Shown here piece by piece: positions 1 through 9,309 of a stretch of 64,000 nt of DNA; the stretch's first letter is position 1; every line of letters starts with the position of its first letter. The stretch is from Mycobacterium sp. IS-1264 (GTDB taxonomy: Bacteria; Actinomycetota; Actinomycetes; Mycobacteriales; Mycobacteriaceae). The stretch covers positions 43,954 through 107,953 of the forward strand of contig NZ_MBES01000005.1 of the NCBI RefSeq assembly GCF_001954195.1, given 5' to 3'. The position numbers and the translations under genes were made by a program. The notes under the pieces were generated by a model that ran no database searches, was not told the DNA's origin, and saw only the letters and a list, made by a program, of their open reading frames with translations.

Positions 1-115
1 GGACACAACACGTGAGTGTACGTATGGACGCAAAATCGACGCAAAATGGTACATAACGATTGTGCGTCAGAGCCGGTCAACACGCCTCGAGCACGGGACT
101 GTGCGCCATGACACC

Positions 116-1345
116 ATGATGGCCGTGCCGAGTTCACGCCCGCCGCGCACCGCGCCCGTCGTCGCCATGGTCGGCGGCGGTCAGCTGGCCCGGATGACCC
201 ATCAGGCCGCCATCGCGCTGGGGCAGACGCTGCGTGTGCTGGCGACCGCAGCCGACGAATCGGCCGCACAGGTCAGTCCCGACGTGGTGATCGGCTCGCA
301 CACCGATCTCGAAGATCTGCGCCGCGTCGCCGCCGGAGCCAACGTGCTGACCTTCGACCACGAGCACGTCCCGACCGAACTGCTGGACAAGCTCGTCGCG
401 GAAGGCGTCAACGTGGCGCCGCCACCGCAGGCGCTGGTGCACGCCCAGGACAAGCTCGTCATGCGGCGGCGGATGGAGGCCCTCGGCGCCCAGGTGCCCC
501 GCTACGCCGAGATCCGAAGCGTCGACGAACTCGACACCTTCGCGAGGCGCATAGCCGGCCCGGTGGTCGTGAAAGCGGTCCGCGGCGGATACGACGGGCG
601 CGGGGTGCGGATGGCCCGTGACCCGTCGCACGCCCGCGAGATCGCCGCCGACTTCCTGGCCTCCCGCGTGCCGGTGATGGCCGAGGAGCAGGTGAACCTG
701 CGCCGCGAACTGTCGGCTCTGGTGGCGCGCTCGCCGTTCGGGCAGGGCGCGGCGTGGCCGGTCGTCGAGACCGTGCAGCGGGACGGGATCTGCGTACAGG
801 TCATCGCGCCCGCGCCGGAGCTGCCCGAGGAACTCGCTTCGGCCGCGCAACAGCTGGCGTTGCGGCTGGCCGCCGACCTCGGCGTGATCGGGGTGCTCGC
901 GGTCGAGCTGTTCGAGACGGTCGACGGCGCGCTTCTGGTCAACGAGCTCGCGATGCGGCCGCACAACTCCGGGCACTGGACCATGGACGGGGCCCGCACC
1001 AGCCAGTTCGAACAGCATCTGCGCGCGGTGCTGGACTATCCGCTGGGCGACACCGACGCCATCGCGCCGGTGACCGTGATGGCCAACGTGCTCGGTGCCG
1101 CGCAGCCGCCGGCGATGACCGTCGACGAACGGTTGCACCATCTCTATGCGCGCATGCCCGACGCCCGGGTTCACCTCTACGGCAAGGCCGAACGCCCCGG
1201 ACGCAAGGTCGGGCACATCAATTTCCTGGGCGATTCCCCGGGCTCCGATGTCGCTGGCCTGGCGAAGCTGCGTGAACGCGCCGAGCTGGCCGCACACTGG
1301 TTGTCACACGGGCAATGGGCCGACGGATGGGATCCACATGGCTAG
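116..1345 (+). CDS. purK: N5-carboxyaminoimidazole ribonucleotide synthase PurK
   Basis: PurK is the ATP- and bicarbonate-dependent enzyme that carboxylates AIR to N5-CAIR in cytosolic purine synthesis. The 409-residue protein shows an N-terminal [12 protein letters not shown] nucleotide-binding start and an ATP-grasp core with [14 protein letters not shown]. It also has the [14 protein letters not shown] signature that positions metal and substrate. I chose the ATG at 116 (MMAVPSS) because the closest mycobacterial PurK proteins begin there; the frame is open back to a GTG at 62. The stop falls 47 bp before the preferred purE start, so the two genes that act consecutively are co-transcribed. 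Confidence 0.96.
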   Translation: MMAVPSSRPPRTAPVVAMVGGGQLARMTHQAAIALGQTLRVLATAADESAAQVSPDVVIGSHTDLEDLRRVAAGANVLTFDHEHVPTELLDKLVAEGVNVAPPPQALVHAQDKLVMRRRMEALGAQVPRYAEIRSVDELDTFARRIAGPVVVKAVRGGYDGRGVRMARDPSHAREIAADFLASRVPVMAEEQVNLRRELSALVARSPFGQGAAWPVVETVQRDGICVQVIAPAPELPEELASAAQQLALRLAADLGVIGVLAVELFETVDGALLVNELAMRPHNSGHWTMDGARTSQFEQHLRAVLDYPLGDTDAIAPVTVMANVLGAAQPPAMTVDERLHHLYARMPDARVHLYGKAERPGRKVGHINFLGDSPGSDVAGLAKLRERAELAAHWLSHGQWADGWDPHG

Positions 1346-1391
1346 CGCCAGCGACGATGCAGAGCGAAGTGATGAGGAGGAGTGGCGCCGA

Positions 1392-1907
<516 letters not shown>

Positions 1908-1981
1908 CCCGGCGACGAAGCGAGCTGGGTAGTGGCCCGTGGGACAGCCGGGCAAATTTGGCGGAGTGCAAGGAGGCCAAG

Positions 1982-3151
1982 ATGGCTCAGTGGGCCGGAG
2001 ACCCCACATTCGACCTGTTCCAATTGCCCGAGGAGCACCAGGAGCTGCGGGCGGCGATTCGAGCGCTGGCGGAAAAGGAGATCGCTCCGCACGCCTCCGA
2101 TGTAGACGAGAATTCGCGATTTCCGCAGGAGGCCCTCGACGCGCTGAACGCGTCCGGTTTCAACGCCGTCCACATCCCCGAGGAGTACGGCGGTCAGGGC
2201 GCGGACTCAGTCGCGGCGTGCATTGTGATCGAAGAAGTCGCGCGCGTCGACGGGTCCGCCTCGCTGATTCCCGCCGTCAACAAACTGGGCACCATGGGCC
2301 TGATCCTGCAGGGTTCCGAGGAGCTGAAGAAGCAGGTGCTGCCGTCCCTGGCCACCGAGGGGGCGATGGCCTCCTACGCCTTGAGCGAGCGCGAAGCCGG
2401 CAGTGACGCGGCGTCCATGCGGACCCGGGCCAAGGCCGACGGGGATCACTGGATTCTCAACGGCACCAAGTGCTGGATCACCAACGGCGGCAAGTCGACC
2501 TGGTACACGGTGATGGCGGTGACCGATCCGGACCGGGGCGCCAACGGGATATCGGCGTTCATGGTGCACAAGGACGACGAGGGGTTCAGCGTCGGCCCGA
2601 AGGAAAAGAAGATGGGCATCAAGGGATCGCCCACCACTGAGTTGTATTTCGAGAACTGCCGCATCCCGGGCGATCGGATCATCGGCGAACCCGGCACCGG
2701 GTTCAAAACCGCGCTGCAGACCCTCGACCACACCCGCCCCACCGTCGGGGCGCAGGCCGTGGGCCTCGCGCAGGGCGCGCTGGACGCCGCCGTCGCGTAC
2801 ACCAAGGACCGCAAGCAGTTCGGCAAGTCGATCTCCGAGTTCCAGGGCGTGCAGTTCGAGCTGGCCGACATGGCGATGAAAGTCGAAGCGGCCCGGCTGA
2901 TGGTGTACAGCGCCGCCGCCCGGGCCGAACGCGGTGAACCGAATCTCGGATTCATCTCCGCGGCCGCGAAGTGCTTTGCCTCCGACACCGCCATGGACGT
3001 GACCGAGGCGGCGGTGCAGCTGTTCGGCGGCGCCGGATACACCACCGACTTCCCGGTCGAGCGGATGATGCGCGACGCCAAGATCACCCAGATCTACGAG
3101 GGCACCAACCAGATCCAACGGGTAGTGATGTCGCGGGCGTTGCTGCGCTGA
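1982..3151 (+). CDS. fadE25: Acyl-CoA dehydrogenase, FadE25 type
   Basis: This is an FAD-dependent acyl-CoA dehydrogenase of 389 residues, the same length as mycobacterial FadE25. It shows the ACAD signatures YALSEREAGSD and QLFGGAGYTTDFPVERMMRD. The terminal IYEGTNQIQR contains the position used by the catalytic glutamate in short-chain-type enzymes. An AGGAGG five bases before the ATG at 1982 fixes the start. It follows purE on the same strand and converges on a CoA-transferase only 13 bp away. The family catalyses alpha,beta-dehydrogenation of acyl-CoA; the chain length used here cannot be read from sequence. Confidence 0.94.
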   Translation: MAQWAGDPTFDLFQLPEEHQELRAAIRALAEKEIAPHASDVDENSRFPQEALDALNASGFNAVHIPEEYGGQGADSVAACIVIEEVARVDGSASLIPAVNKLGTMGLILQGSEELKKQVLPSLATEGAMASYALSEREAGSDAASMRTRAKADGDHWILNGTKCWITNGGKSTWYTVMAVTDPDRGANGISAFMVHKDDEGFSVGPKEKKMGIKGSPTTELYFENCRIPGDRIIGEPGTGFKTALQTLDHTRPTVGAQAVGLAQGALDAAVAYTKDRKQFGKSISEFQGVQFELADMAMKVEAARLMVYSAAARAERGEPNLGFISAAAKCFASDTAMDVTEAAVQLFGGAGYTTDFPVERMMRDAKITQIYEGTNQIQRVVMSRALLR

Positions 3152-3164
3152 TCCCGCGCCGCGC

Positions 3165-4376
3165 CTACTTCGCCGTCTCCGGTGCCCTGAGATACCGGTC
3201 GTTGTGCGCCCCCGCGGCGGGCGGGGGATCGGTGTTCACGGCGTCGAAGCTGGAGTAGCGCGCCGGGGTGCGGATCACCGTGATGGCCTCGTCGCCGCTG
3301 CCGACGCGCAGGGCCAGGTCGTTCTCGGCGAACAGCGGGGTGTCGACGACCTGCTTCCAGGTGTAGGCGAGGCAGGCCATCAGGCCGCCCTCGTGCAGCA
3401 GCTCGACCCATTCCGCGGCGGTCTTGGCGGCCAGGGCCGACTCGAGCTCCTCGGTCAGCTCCGGGTAGTTCAGCGCCCGCGCGCGCTGGTCGACGAATCG
3501 CTCGTCGTCGAGCAGATCGGGCCGGCCGATGATCTCGCACAGCTTGGCCCAATGCTTGGGCACATAGGCGGACAGGACGAGATACCCGTCGGATGCCCGG
3601 AAGGCGTCCGAGGGCTGCGTGGCGAAACCAACTCCCTTGCGCTTCTTGGCATCTGGCTTGATTTCTGGCTTCGGTTTGGCCGGCTCGCTGGGTTTGTTCA
3701 GGTGCATCGTGAGCTGGTTGGCCTGCAGCCCCACCGCAACGTCGTACATCGCGACCCGGACCACGTCGGCCACCCCGTGACGTTCGCGGTTGAGCAGCGC
3801 GGCCAGCACCGCCTCGGCCAGCACGTGACCGCTGGCGTTGTCGACGAGCTGGAACGGGATGATCTGCGGTTTACCCGTGGGCGTGGGCATTCCGGTGGTC
3901 ATGCCGGCCTCGGCCGCGACCATCAGGTCGACGCCCGGGCGCGTGCCGTGCGGCCCGTTGCCGCCGAAAGCGCTCAGGCGGGCATAGATGAGTCTGGGAT
4001 TGCGCGACTGCAAGTCGGTGGGCCCCAACCCCATTCGTTCCATGACGCCGGGGCGAAAGCCCTCCAGCACGACGTCGGCGGTGTCGGCGAGCCGCAGTAC
4101 CTGCTGCTTGACGTCGTCGTCGGTCAGGTCCGCCGTCACCGACTTCTTGCCGCGGTTGTTCGGCAGGAAATATGTGGCCAGCGGCGGGCGCCCGGGAAGG
4201 ACCGCGGTGATCTGGCGGGCGGCCTCACCGCCGGGCGCCTCGATTTTGATGACCTCCGCACCCAGGTCGGCCAGCACCTGCCCGGCCAACGGCCCGGCCA
4301 CGTTCTGGGTGAAATCGAGCACCCGGAATCCGTCGAGGGGCTTCGCGGGCTTGCTGTTCGGCTCGCTGCTTGGCAT
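3165..4376 (-). CDS. Class III (CaiB/BaiF family) CoA-transferase
   Basis: The 403-residue protein has the family III CoA-transferase fold: FRVLDFTQNVAGPLAGQVLADLGAEVIKIE near the N-terminus, then NNRGKKSV, and the AEAVLAALLNRE region. These enzymes move CoA between an acyl-CoA and a free acid through an aspartyl-CoA intermediate. The ATG at 4376 is chosen because homology begins just after it; the frame stays open to 4442. A lysine/proline-rich insert (about residues 240-260) is not a core family feature. In M. tuberculosis the orthologue (Rv3272) is separated from fadE25 by a carbonic anhydrase gene, which is absent here. The substrate is unknown. Confidence 0.88.
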   Translation of the reverse strand: MPSSEPNSKPAKPLDGFRVLDFTQNVAGPLAGQVLADLGAEVIKIEAPGGEAARQITAVLPGRPPLATYFLPNNRGKKSVTADLTDDDVKQQVLRLADTADVVLEGFRPGVMERMGLGPTDLQSRNPRLIYARLSAFGGNGPHGTRPGVDLMVAAEAGMTTGMPTPTGKPQIIPFQLVDNASGHVLAEAVLAALLNRERHGVADVVRVAMYDVAVGLQANQLTMHLNKPSEPAKPKPEIKPDAKKRKGVGFATQPSDAFRASDGYLVLSAYVPKHWAKLCEIIGRPDLLDDERFVDQRARALNYPELTEELESALAAKTAAEWVELLHEGGLMACLAYTWKQVVDTPLFAENDLALRVGSGDEAITVIRTPARYSSFDAVNTDPPPAAGAHNDRYLRAPETAK

Positions 4377-4487
4377 GTCGGCCCCTAGTCGTAGTTCCGG
4401 CGAACCCAGGTGTCGGTGTCGGTCCGCGCCATGATTAGACACAATAACGAGACGGTCCTCGGGGCCCGACCGTGGCTGTGCAGTCGC

Positions 4488-6674
4488 TTAGTCGAGGCGA
4501 TACCGAATGAGACGGGAGCTATTGGCCACTACCGCAACCGACGACGCGTTGTGCAGGATCGCGGCGAGCACGGGGGAGAGCGCCCCGCCCGCGCCGATGA
4601 CCAGCCCGGCGGCGTTGACGGCGATGGACATGCTGTAGTTCTCGCGGATCACGTCGACGGCCCGGGAACCCAGGTCTCCCACGTCGAGCAGCCGATGCAG
4701 GTCGTCGTTGGCCAGGGCCACGTCGGCGGTTTCGACGGCGACGTCGGTGCCGGCCAGTCCCATGGCGATTCCGATGTCGGCGGCGGCCAGCGCCGGGGCG
4801 TCGTTGATGCCGTCGCCGACCATCCCGACGACGTAACCCTCGCCCTGCAGTTCGCGCACCACCTCGAGCTTGTCCTCCGGCATCACCTCGGCGCGCCACT
4901 CGTCGATCCCGAGCTCGGCGGCGACGACCCGGGCGATGTCGGGATGGTCCCCGGTGAGCATGACGATGCGGCGAATCCCGTTGGCCCGCAACTCCTTCAG
5001 CACCGCGGCCGCCTCGGGTCGCACCTCGTCGCGCAGGCTGATCAGCCCCACCAGGGTGCCGTCCACCGCGAGCAGCAGCGGGGTCTCCGCCTCGTTTCGC
5101 AGTTTGTCGACCCACTCCGAGGCCTTTCTCGACACGTTCACCTTTTCGGCCCGCAGCAGGCTGGGGCTGCCCAGCAGCAGGGTCCGGCCGTCGGCCCAGG
5201 TCCGCATGCCCAGGCCCACCAGCACCTCGCACTCCTCGTGCGGCGGGATGGTGATGTGGCGTTCCTCGGTCGAGCGGATCACCGCTTCGGCTAGCGGGTG
5301 CCGCGAGTGAATCTCCGAGCTGGCCGCATACGCCAGGACCTGCTCGGGCTGCCAATCCTTATGCATCGCAACGATATTCGTCACGACCGGGCGCCCCACG
5401 GTCAGGGTCCCGGTCTTGTCGAACACGATCGCGTCGACCCGGCCGGCCTGCTCCAGGTGGGAGCCGCCCTTGATGAGGATGCCGCGGCGCGCGCCGTTGC
5501 CGATCGCGGCGCTGATGGCGGTCGGAGTGGCCAGGCCGACCGCGCACGGGCACGCGATGAGCAGCATGGTCATCGCCCGGCGCACGTCACCGGTGATCGC
5601 CAGGGTGATCGCCGAAACGACGAACGAGGTGGGAACGAAACGGCGAGAGAAGTTTTCGCCGACCGTCTGGATGGGCGCTCGGTCGTGCTGCGCCTCCTCG
5701 ACGCGGGCGATGATGCGGCCGATGGTGGTTTGGTTGCCGACGGCCTCCGCGCGCACCACCAGGCGTCCGCGCACCACGACCGAACCGGCGTGCACGCGCG
5801 AACCCACCACGACGCTGACCGGCAGGGTTTCCCCGGTGATCGCGGATTGGTCGACGACCGCCTCGCCGTCGACCACCTCCCCGTCCACGGGTATCGCGAC
5901 GTGGTCGTGGACCACCACGTCGTCGCCGATCTCCACGCTGTCGATCGGCACCTGTATCTCGGTGCCCGCGCGCGGGCCCTCGGTGAGCCGGATCCATGCC
6001 GTGTCCTGGCTGCCGCGCAGCAGGTCGGAGATGGCCCGCCGGGTCCGGCGCAGCGTCAGATCCTGAAGGTACTCACCGATATTGAGCAACCACAGCACGG
6101 TCAGCGCGACCACGTTCTCGCGCAGGATCAGGCTGGCCACGGTCGCCGCGGACACCAGCGCGTCGGTGCCGGCCCTGCCGGAACGCAGCGAGCGCAACGC
6201 GCCGCGCAGGAACGGGTAGCCGGTGAAGACGGTGACGCCGGTGGCGACCACCCGCCCGCTCGGGCCCAGCAGCGGCGGCCGGGCGAAGACGTAGCGGCGC
6301 ACGCCGAGCAACGCCAGCGCAGCACCGCCGATGACCATGCGCAGCACGTCGGCGTTGCGGATTTCCGACGAATGCGGTGCCCGGGCCGGGATCAGTTCGG
6401 CGGCAATGTGTTCGGCGCCGCTGATCGCGGCCAATATCGCGGGGCGCTCGCAGCGCCGGGGCGAGTACCAGACGACGACGGAGCCGGTGCGCGGGTAGGC
6501 GTGCACGGTGCGCACACCGTTCTCTTTGGCGACGGCCTCTTCGACCGCGACGGCGCGGCGTGAGTTGCCGCGGACCCACCCGACCGAAACCCGCATGCGT
6601 CCGGCCGCGTCCGAAATCACCGCCAGGGCAGGGTCGTTGGCTTGTATCAAGCGATCAGTGCTCGTGAACGTCAC
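4488..6674 (-). CDS. ctpC: Metal-exporting P1B-type ATPase CtpC
   Basis: This P1B ATPase of up to 728 residues pumps transition metals out of the cytosol. It shows a CPC metal-site helix (IACPCAVGLATP, about residue 375) and the DKTGTLTVG phosphorylation loop (about 418). It also has the HP motif SRHPLAEA and the hinge GDGINDAPALAAADIG. The N-terminus has an HMA-like fold without a CxxC pair. Mycobacterial CtpC has been linked to zinc resistance and to manganese loading of exported proteins. The ORF begins with a GTG at 6674, inside the end of the PacL-like gene. An internal GTG at 6620 would match the M. tuberculosis start better, so the start is uncertain. Confidence 0.95.
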   Translation of the reverse strand: MTFTSTDRLIQANDPALAVISDAAGRMRVSVGWVRGNSRRAVAVEEAVAKENGVRTVHAYPRTGSVVVWYSPRRCERPAILAAISGAEHIAAELIPARAPHSSEIRNADVLRMVIGGAALALLGVRRYVFARPPLLGPSGRVVATGVTVFTGYPFLRGALRSLRSGRAGTDALVSAATVASLILRENVVALTVLWLLNIGEYLQDLTLRRTRRAISDLLRGSQDTAWIRLTEGPRAGTEIQVPIDSVEIGDDVVVHDHVAIPVDGEVVDGEAVVDQSAITGETLPVSVVVGSRVHAGSVVVRGRLVVRAEAVGNQTTIGRIIARVEEAQHDRAPIQTVGENFSRRFVPTSFVVSAITLAITGDVRRAMTMLLIACPCAVGLATPTAISAAIGNGARRGILIKGGSHLEQAGRVDAIVFDKTGTLTVGRPVVTNIVAMHKDWQPEQVLAYAASSEIHSRHPLAEAVIRSTEERHITIPPHEECEVLVGLGMRTWADGRTLLLGSPSLLRAEKVNVSRKASEWVDKLRNEAETPLLLAVDGTLVGLISLRDEVRPEAAAVLKELRANGIRRIVMLTGDHPDIARVVAAELGIDEWRAEVMPEDKLEVVRELQGEGYVVGMVGDGINDAPALAAADIGIAMGLAGTDVAVETADVALANDDLHRLLDVGDLGSRAVDVIRENYSMSIAVNAAGLVIGAGGALSPVLAAILHNASSVAVVANSSRLIRYRLD

Positions 6675-6930
6675 CGATGGACGGGGTGGGCGCCTCCTCG
6701 CCGACGCGCTCGCGGGCTTCGGCCATGACGTCGGCGAGCTTGAGGCGGGCCGACTCGGCGGCTTCCTCGGCCTTGCGCGTTCCGCGCAATCCCAGCTCGG
6801 CCGCCGACACCGCGGTCTCGTGCAGCGGCGCCTTGGCCACGGCCTTGCGCACCACCTCGTAGGCCGTCACGCCGACCAGGCCGGTGAACACCGTCCCGGC
6901 CGCTTTTGCCAATAGCCCGAACCCCGCCAT
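6655..6930 (-). CDS. PacL-like DUF1490 membrane partner of CtpC
   Basis: This 91-residue DUF1490 protein has one N-terminal hydrophobic segment (TVFTGLVGVTAYEVVRK) followed by an Ala/Glu-rich amphipathic helix. It ends in GDVHEH, a short acidic and histidine-containing metal-binding tail. The M. tuberculosis orthologue Rv3269 (PacL1) forms membrane platforms with CtpC and binds zinc through its C-terminal tail. The stop codon lies inside the start of ctpC, so the two are translationally coupled. An AT-rich palindrome sits about 50 bp upstream of its start. Confidence 0.9.
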   Translation of the reverse strand: MAGFGLLAKAAGTVFTGLVGVTAYEVVRKAVAKAPLHETAVSAAELGLRGTRKAEEAAESARLKLADVMAEARERVGEEAPTPSIGDVHEH

Positions 6931-6981
6931 TGCCTACCTCCCTGTCGCCACGGCGTCAGCTGCTGCTTTCCCGACCGTAAC

Positions 6982-7003
6982 ATTGAAATATTGCGATATC
7001 AAT
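6982..7003. promoter_or_regulatory. AT-rich inverted repeat upstream of pacL-ctpC, ArsR/SmtB-like operator
   Basis: ATTGAAAT and ATATCAAT form 8-bp arms (7 of 8 pairs match) around a six-base core. This is a sharply AT-rich island in GC-rich DNA, 52 bp upstream of the pacL start. The shape resembles operators of ArsR/SmtB metal sensors. No regulator gene is adjacent, so the assignment is inference. Confidence 0.5.
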
Positions 7004-7013
7004 ATGAATCGGG

Positions 7014-7745
7014 TCAGAGGACGCGGGTTATCTTTTCCGTCTCGATTCGGCGCTGCAGAGTCGAGGGATCGGGATTGGCCACCTGCACCAACGACCCGCC
7101 CACGGCCATGATGGCCAGCAGGCCGTCGACCAACTCGGCGGGCGCGGACCACGACGCGCTGGACAGCACGCGATCCTTAGACGTCAAACCCCTTGCCGCC
7201 GCGGAATTCTCACAGTCGGCCAGAATTTCTTCGGCCGTTCGGCCGGCCAGCGCGGGACCGGGATGGCGCTCAGGAACTATTTGGTCGCCGTGTACCCGCA
7301 CCGCGGTCGCATAGTCGGTGACACCGATCGGCAGGTCGGGCGCCGGGCGGCCGAACGGATCCAGCGACAGCACCGCCACCTCACCGCCGGGCTCGATCAC
7401 CGAGTCGGCCTCCTCCAGCCGGTCGGGGGTGCACAGCGCCATGTCACCGGGTTCGCCCGAGGCGATCACGGCCTCGGCGCCGATCCGCCACACCCCGAAC
7501 AAGACCGCCGCCGTCTGCCAGTGGGCCGGCAGCAGGATCGCGATCCGGCTGGCCGGGCCGGCGCCGAGCTCGTCGCGCAGCAGGTTGCCGGTCTTGGCGG
7601 CCCAGTTCGCCAGCGTCACCGCGGACAGCTCGATGCGCTCGCCGGAGCCGTCGTCGTAGTACGTGATGCGCGGACCGACGGGGTCGGCCCGCAACATCGG
7701 ATCCAGGATCATCCCAGAAAGCGTTGTCAGCGTCGATTCATGCAC
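7014..7745 (-). CDS. TIGR03089 family protein, AMP-binding-like
   Basis: The 243-residue protein resembles the N-terminal half of acyl-CoA synthetases: ITYYDDGSGERIELSAVTLANW, then IAILLPAHWQTAAVLFGVWRIGAEAV. The ATP-binding and C-terminal domains needed for adenylation are missing. It belongs to the actinobacterial TIGR03089 group (Rv3268 in M. tuberculosis), whose function is unknown. The GTG start at 7745 lies 8 bases after the LCP gene stop, so the two are probably one operon. A role near cell-wall assembly is only a guess from this linkage. Confidence 0.8.
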   Translation of the reverse strand: MHESTLTTLSGMILDPMLRADPVGPRITYYDDGSGERIELSAVTLANWAAKTGNLLRDELGAGPASRIAILLPAHWQTAAVLFGVWRIGAEAVIASGEPGDMALCTPDRLEEADSVIEPGGEVAVLSLDPFGRPAPDLPIGVTDYATAVRVHGDQIVPERHPGPALAGRTAEEILADCENSAAARGLTSKDRVLSSASWSAPAELVDGLLAIMAVGGSLVQVANPDPSTLQRRIETEKITRVL

Positions 7746-7752
7746 CGGTTGG

Positions 7753-9222
7753 TCAGTTTATGCACTCCGGCTTGTCCGAGCCGGCGGTGAGGATCGGCGA
7801 GGGCGCCGGGACATTGGGGTTGGTGGCGGCCGCTTGGTCGGACAGTTTGGCCGGCATGATCGTTCCGCTGCCGGACAGCCCGGAGCCCGGGCCGGTGTAG
7901 TCGTTGGCCAGCACCACCTTGACCGCTCCGGGTGCCAGCGAGGTATCCGGGACGACCGGCAATCCGCCGAGTTCCTTGGACACCTCCTGCGCACCCAGAT
8001 CGTCGGTCTTGGCGGCCCGCACCTGGCTGCCCTGCACATGCCCACCGTCGTTATTGCCCACGGTTCCGGTGGCAAAGCCCTTGGAGCTCAAGACATCTGC
8101 CACGGCCGCGGCCAGTCCGTTGATGTCGGTGTCGTTGACGACGCTGGCGGTGGTCTTGGCGGGCGTGTAGGCGAGCTCCTCGGTCTTGCCCTGAGCCTGA
8201 TCGTTCAGCAGCCCGGCCACCCAGTCGGCGACCTGGTGCGCGTCGACCCGCACCACGCTTTGGGTGCCGTCGTCACTCCAGCCGGCGCCGTCGAGGACCG
8301 GGATGGTGGCGAACGCGACGTTGCCGCCGGCCAGCTTCTGCATCTGCTGGACGAAATCCATCACATCCCAACCAGAGGAGATCACCACGGAGCGCTGGAC
8401 GGCGGCCTGCAGGCGCTTCACCGTGGCCGGGCTGGACAGCGTCTTGCTCGAGATGATCTTGTGGGCCAGCGAGGCCATCACCACCTGCTGGCGCACCACG
8501 CGGTCGAGGTCGCCGCGCGGCAGCTCGTGGCGCTGGCGGACGAAGCTGAGCGCCTGCGGCCCGTCGAGCTTTTGCTGGCCGGCGGGAAAGTCCGCGCCCG
8601 AGAGTGGTTCGAACACAGGCTCTTTGAGGCAGACGTCGACGCCGCCGAGCGCGTCGGTGATCAACGCGAACCCGAGCAGCCCGATCTCGGCGTAGTGGTC
8701 GACGGTGACCCCGGTGAGGTCGGCGACGGTCTTGATCAGGGCATCGCGGCCGGCCTCGGTGCCCTGCGCCGCGGCTTCGGCGGCCGACGCGCCGGCCTTG
8801 ACGAGGCTGACCCTCTTGGCCTCCCGGGTCTGGCCGTAGACGCCGTTGATCTTCGTCTTGCCCAGTCCGGGGGCGGCGACGTAGGAGTCCCGCGGAATCG
8901 AGATCGCGGTGGCCGACTTCCCGTTATTCGGTATCCGGACCAGGATGATGGTGTCGGTGTTGGTGGCTTCCTCGTCGCCGGCCCGCAGCGCTTCCAGTTC
9001 CTCGGCCGACAACGGGTTGCCGTGGGCGTCGGTGCGGCTGTCCATGCCGACCAACAGGATGTCGATCGCGCCGTCGTCGCCGCCCTTACCCAACGAGGGC
9101 GCCGACATGTGGAAGATGCCGTCTTCGAAGGATCGAACGTTGTTCCAGGCGACCCCCGTGCCGATGACGACCAGGACGGCCAGGGCAGTGGCAACCGCAC
9201 GAACCACACGTTGCACAGGCAT
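7753..9222 (-). CDS. LytR-CpsA-Psr family arabinogalactan ligase (Lcp1/CpsA type)
   Basis: The 489-residue protein has one N-terminal signal anchor (about residues 7-27) and an extracytoplasmic LCP domain. That domain contains DILLVGMDSR, ISIPRDSYV, TKINGVYG and FVRQRHELPRGDLDRVVRQQ, which carry the arginines that hold the polyprenyl-pyrophosphate. A LytR_C domain follows (roughly 370-470). The orthologue Rv3267 attaches arabinogalactan to peptidoglycan. It is divergent from rmlD and wbbL, which build the rhamnose-containing linker of the same polymer. The ATG at 9222 follows an alternative GTG at 9225; neither has a clear ribosome site. Confidence 0.93.
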   Translation of the reverse strand: MPVQRVVRAVATALAVLVVIGTGVAWNNVRSFEDGIFHMSAPSLGKGGDDGAIDILLVGMDSRTDAHGNPLSAEELEALRAGDEEATNTDTIILVRIPNNGKSATAISIPRDSYVAAPGLGKTKINGVYGQTREAKRVSLVKAGASAAEAAAQGTEAGRDALIKTVADLTGVTVDHYAEIGLLGFALITDALGGVDVCLKEPVFEPLSGADFPAGQQKLDGPQALSFVRQRHELPRGDLDRVVRQQVVMASLAHKIISSKTLSSPATVKRLQAAVQRSVVISSGWDVMDFVQQMQKLAGGNVAFATIPVLDGAGWSDDGTQSVVRVDAHQVADWVAGLLNDQAQGKTEELAYTPAKTTASVVNDTDINGLAAAVADVLSSKGFATGTVGNNDGGHVQGSQVRAAKTDDLGAQEVSKELGGLPVVPDTSLAPGAVKVVLANDYTGPGSGLSGSGTIMPAKLSDQAAATNPNVPAPSPILTAGSDKPECIN

Positions 9223-9309
9223 CACATTAGGTTACTTGTGACACACCCGCTTCTCGGGTAGCCGGCCGCGGCGTGGCCCACGCTTCTCGGCGCATGCCAG
9301 ACTCGTGGC

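Noticed and set aside
1338..1391. Upstream ATG for purE overlapping purK
   Set aside because: Possible, but the ATG at 1392 has a better-placed GGAGG and gives the conserved PurE N-terminus.
2207..3118. Long antisense frame across fadE25
   Set aside because: It is a GC-driven shadow without ribosome site or domain; many similar frames oppose the real genes throughout the window.
5298..6563. 421-codon frame opposite ctpC
   Set aside because: Asp/Arg/Gly-rich composition typical of antisense of high-GC genes; CtpC motifs on the other strand explain the region.
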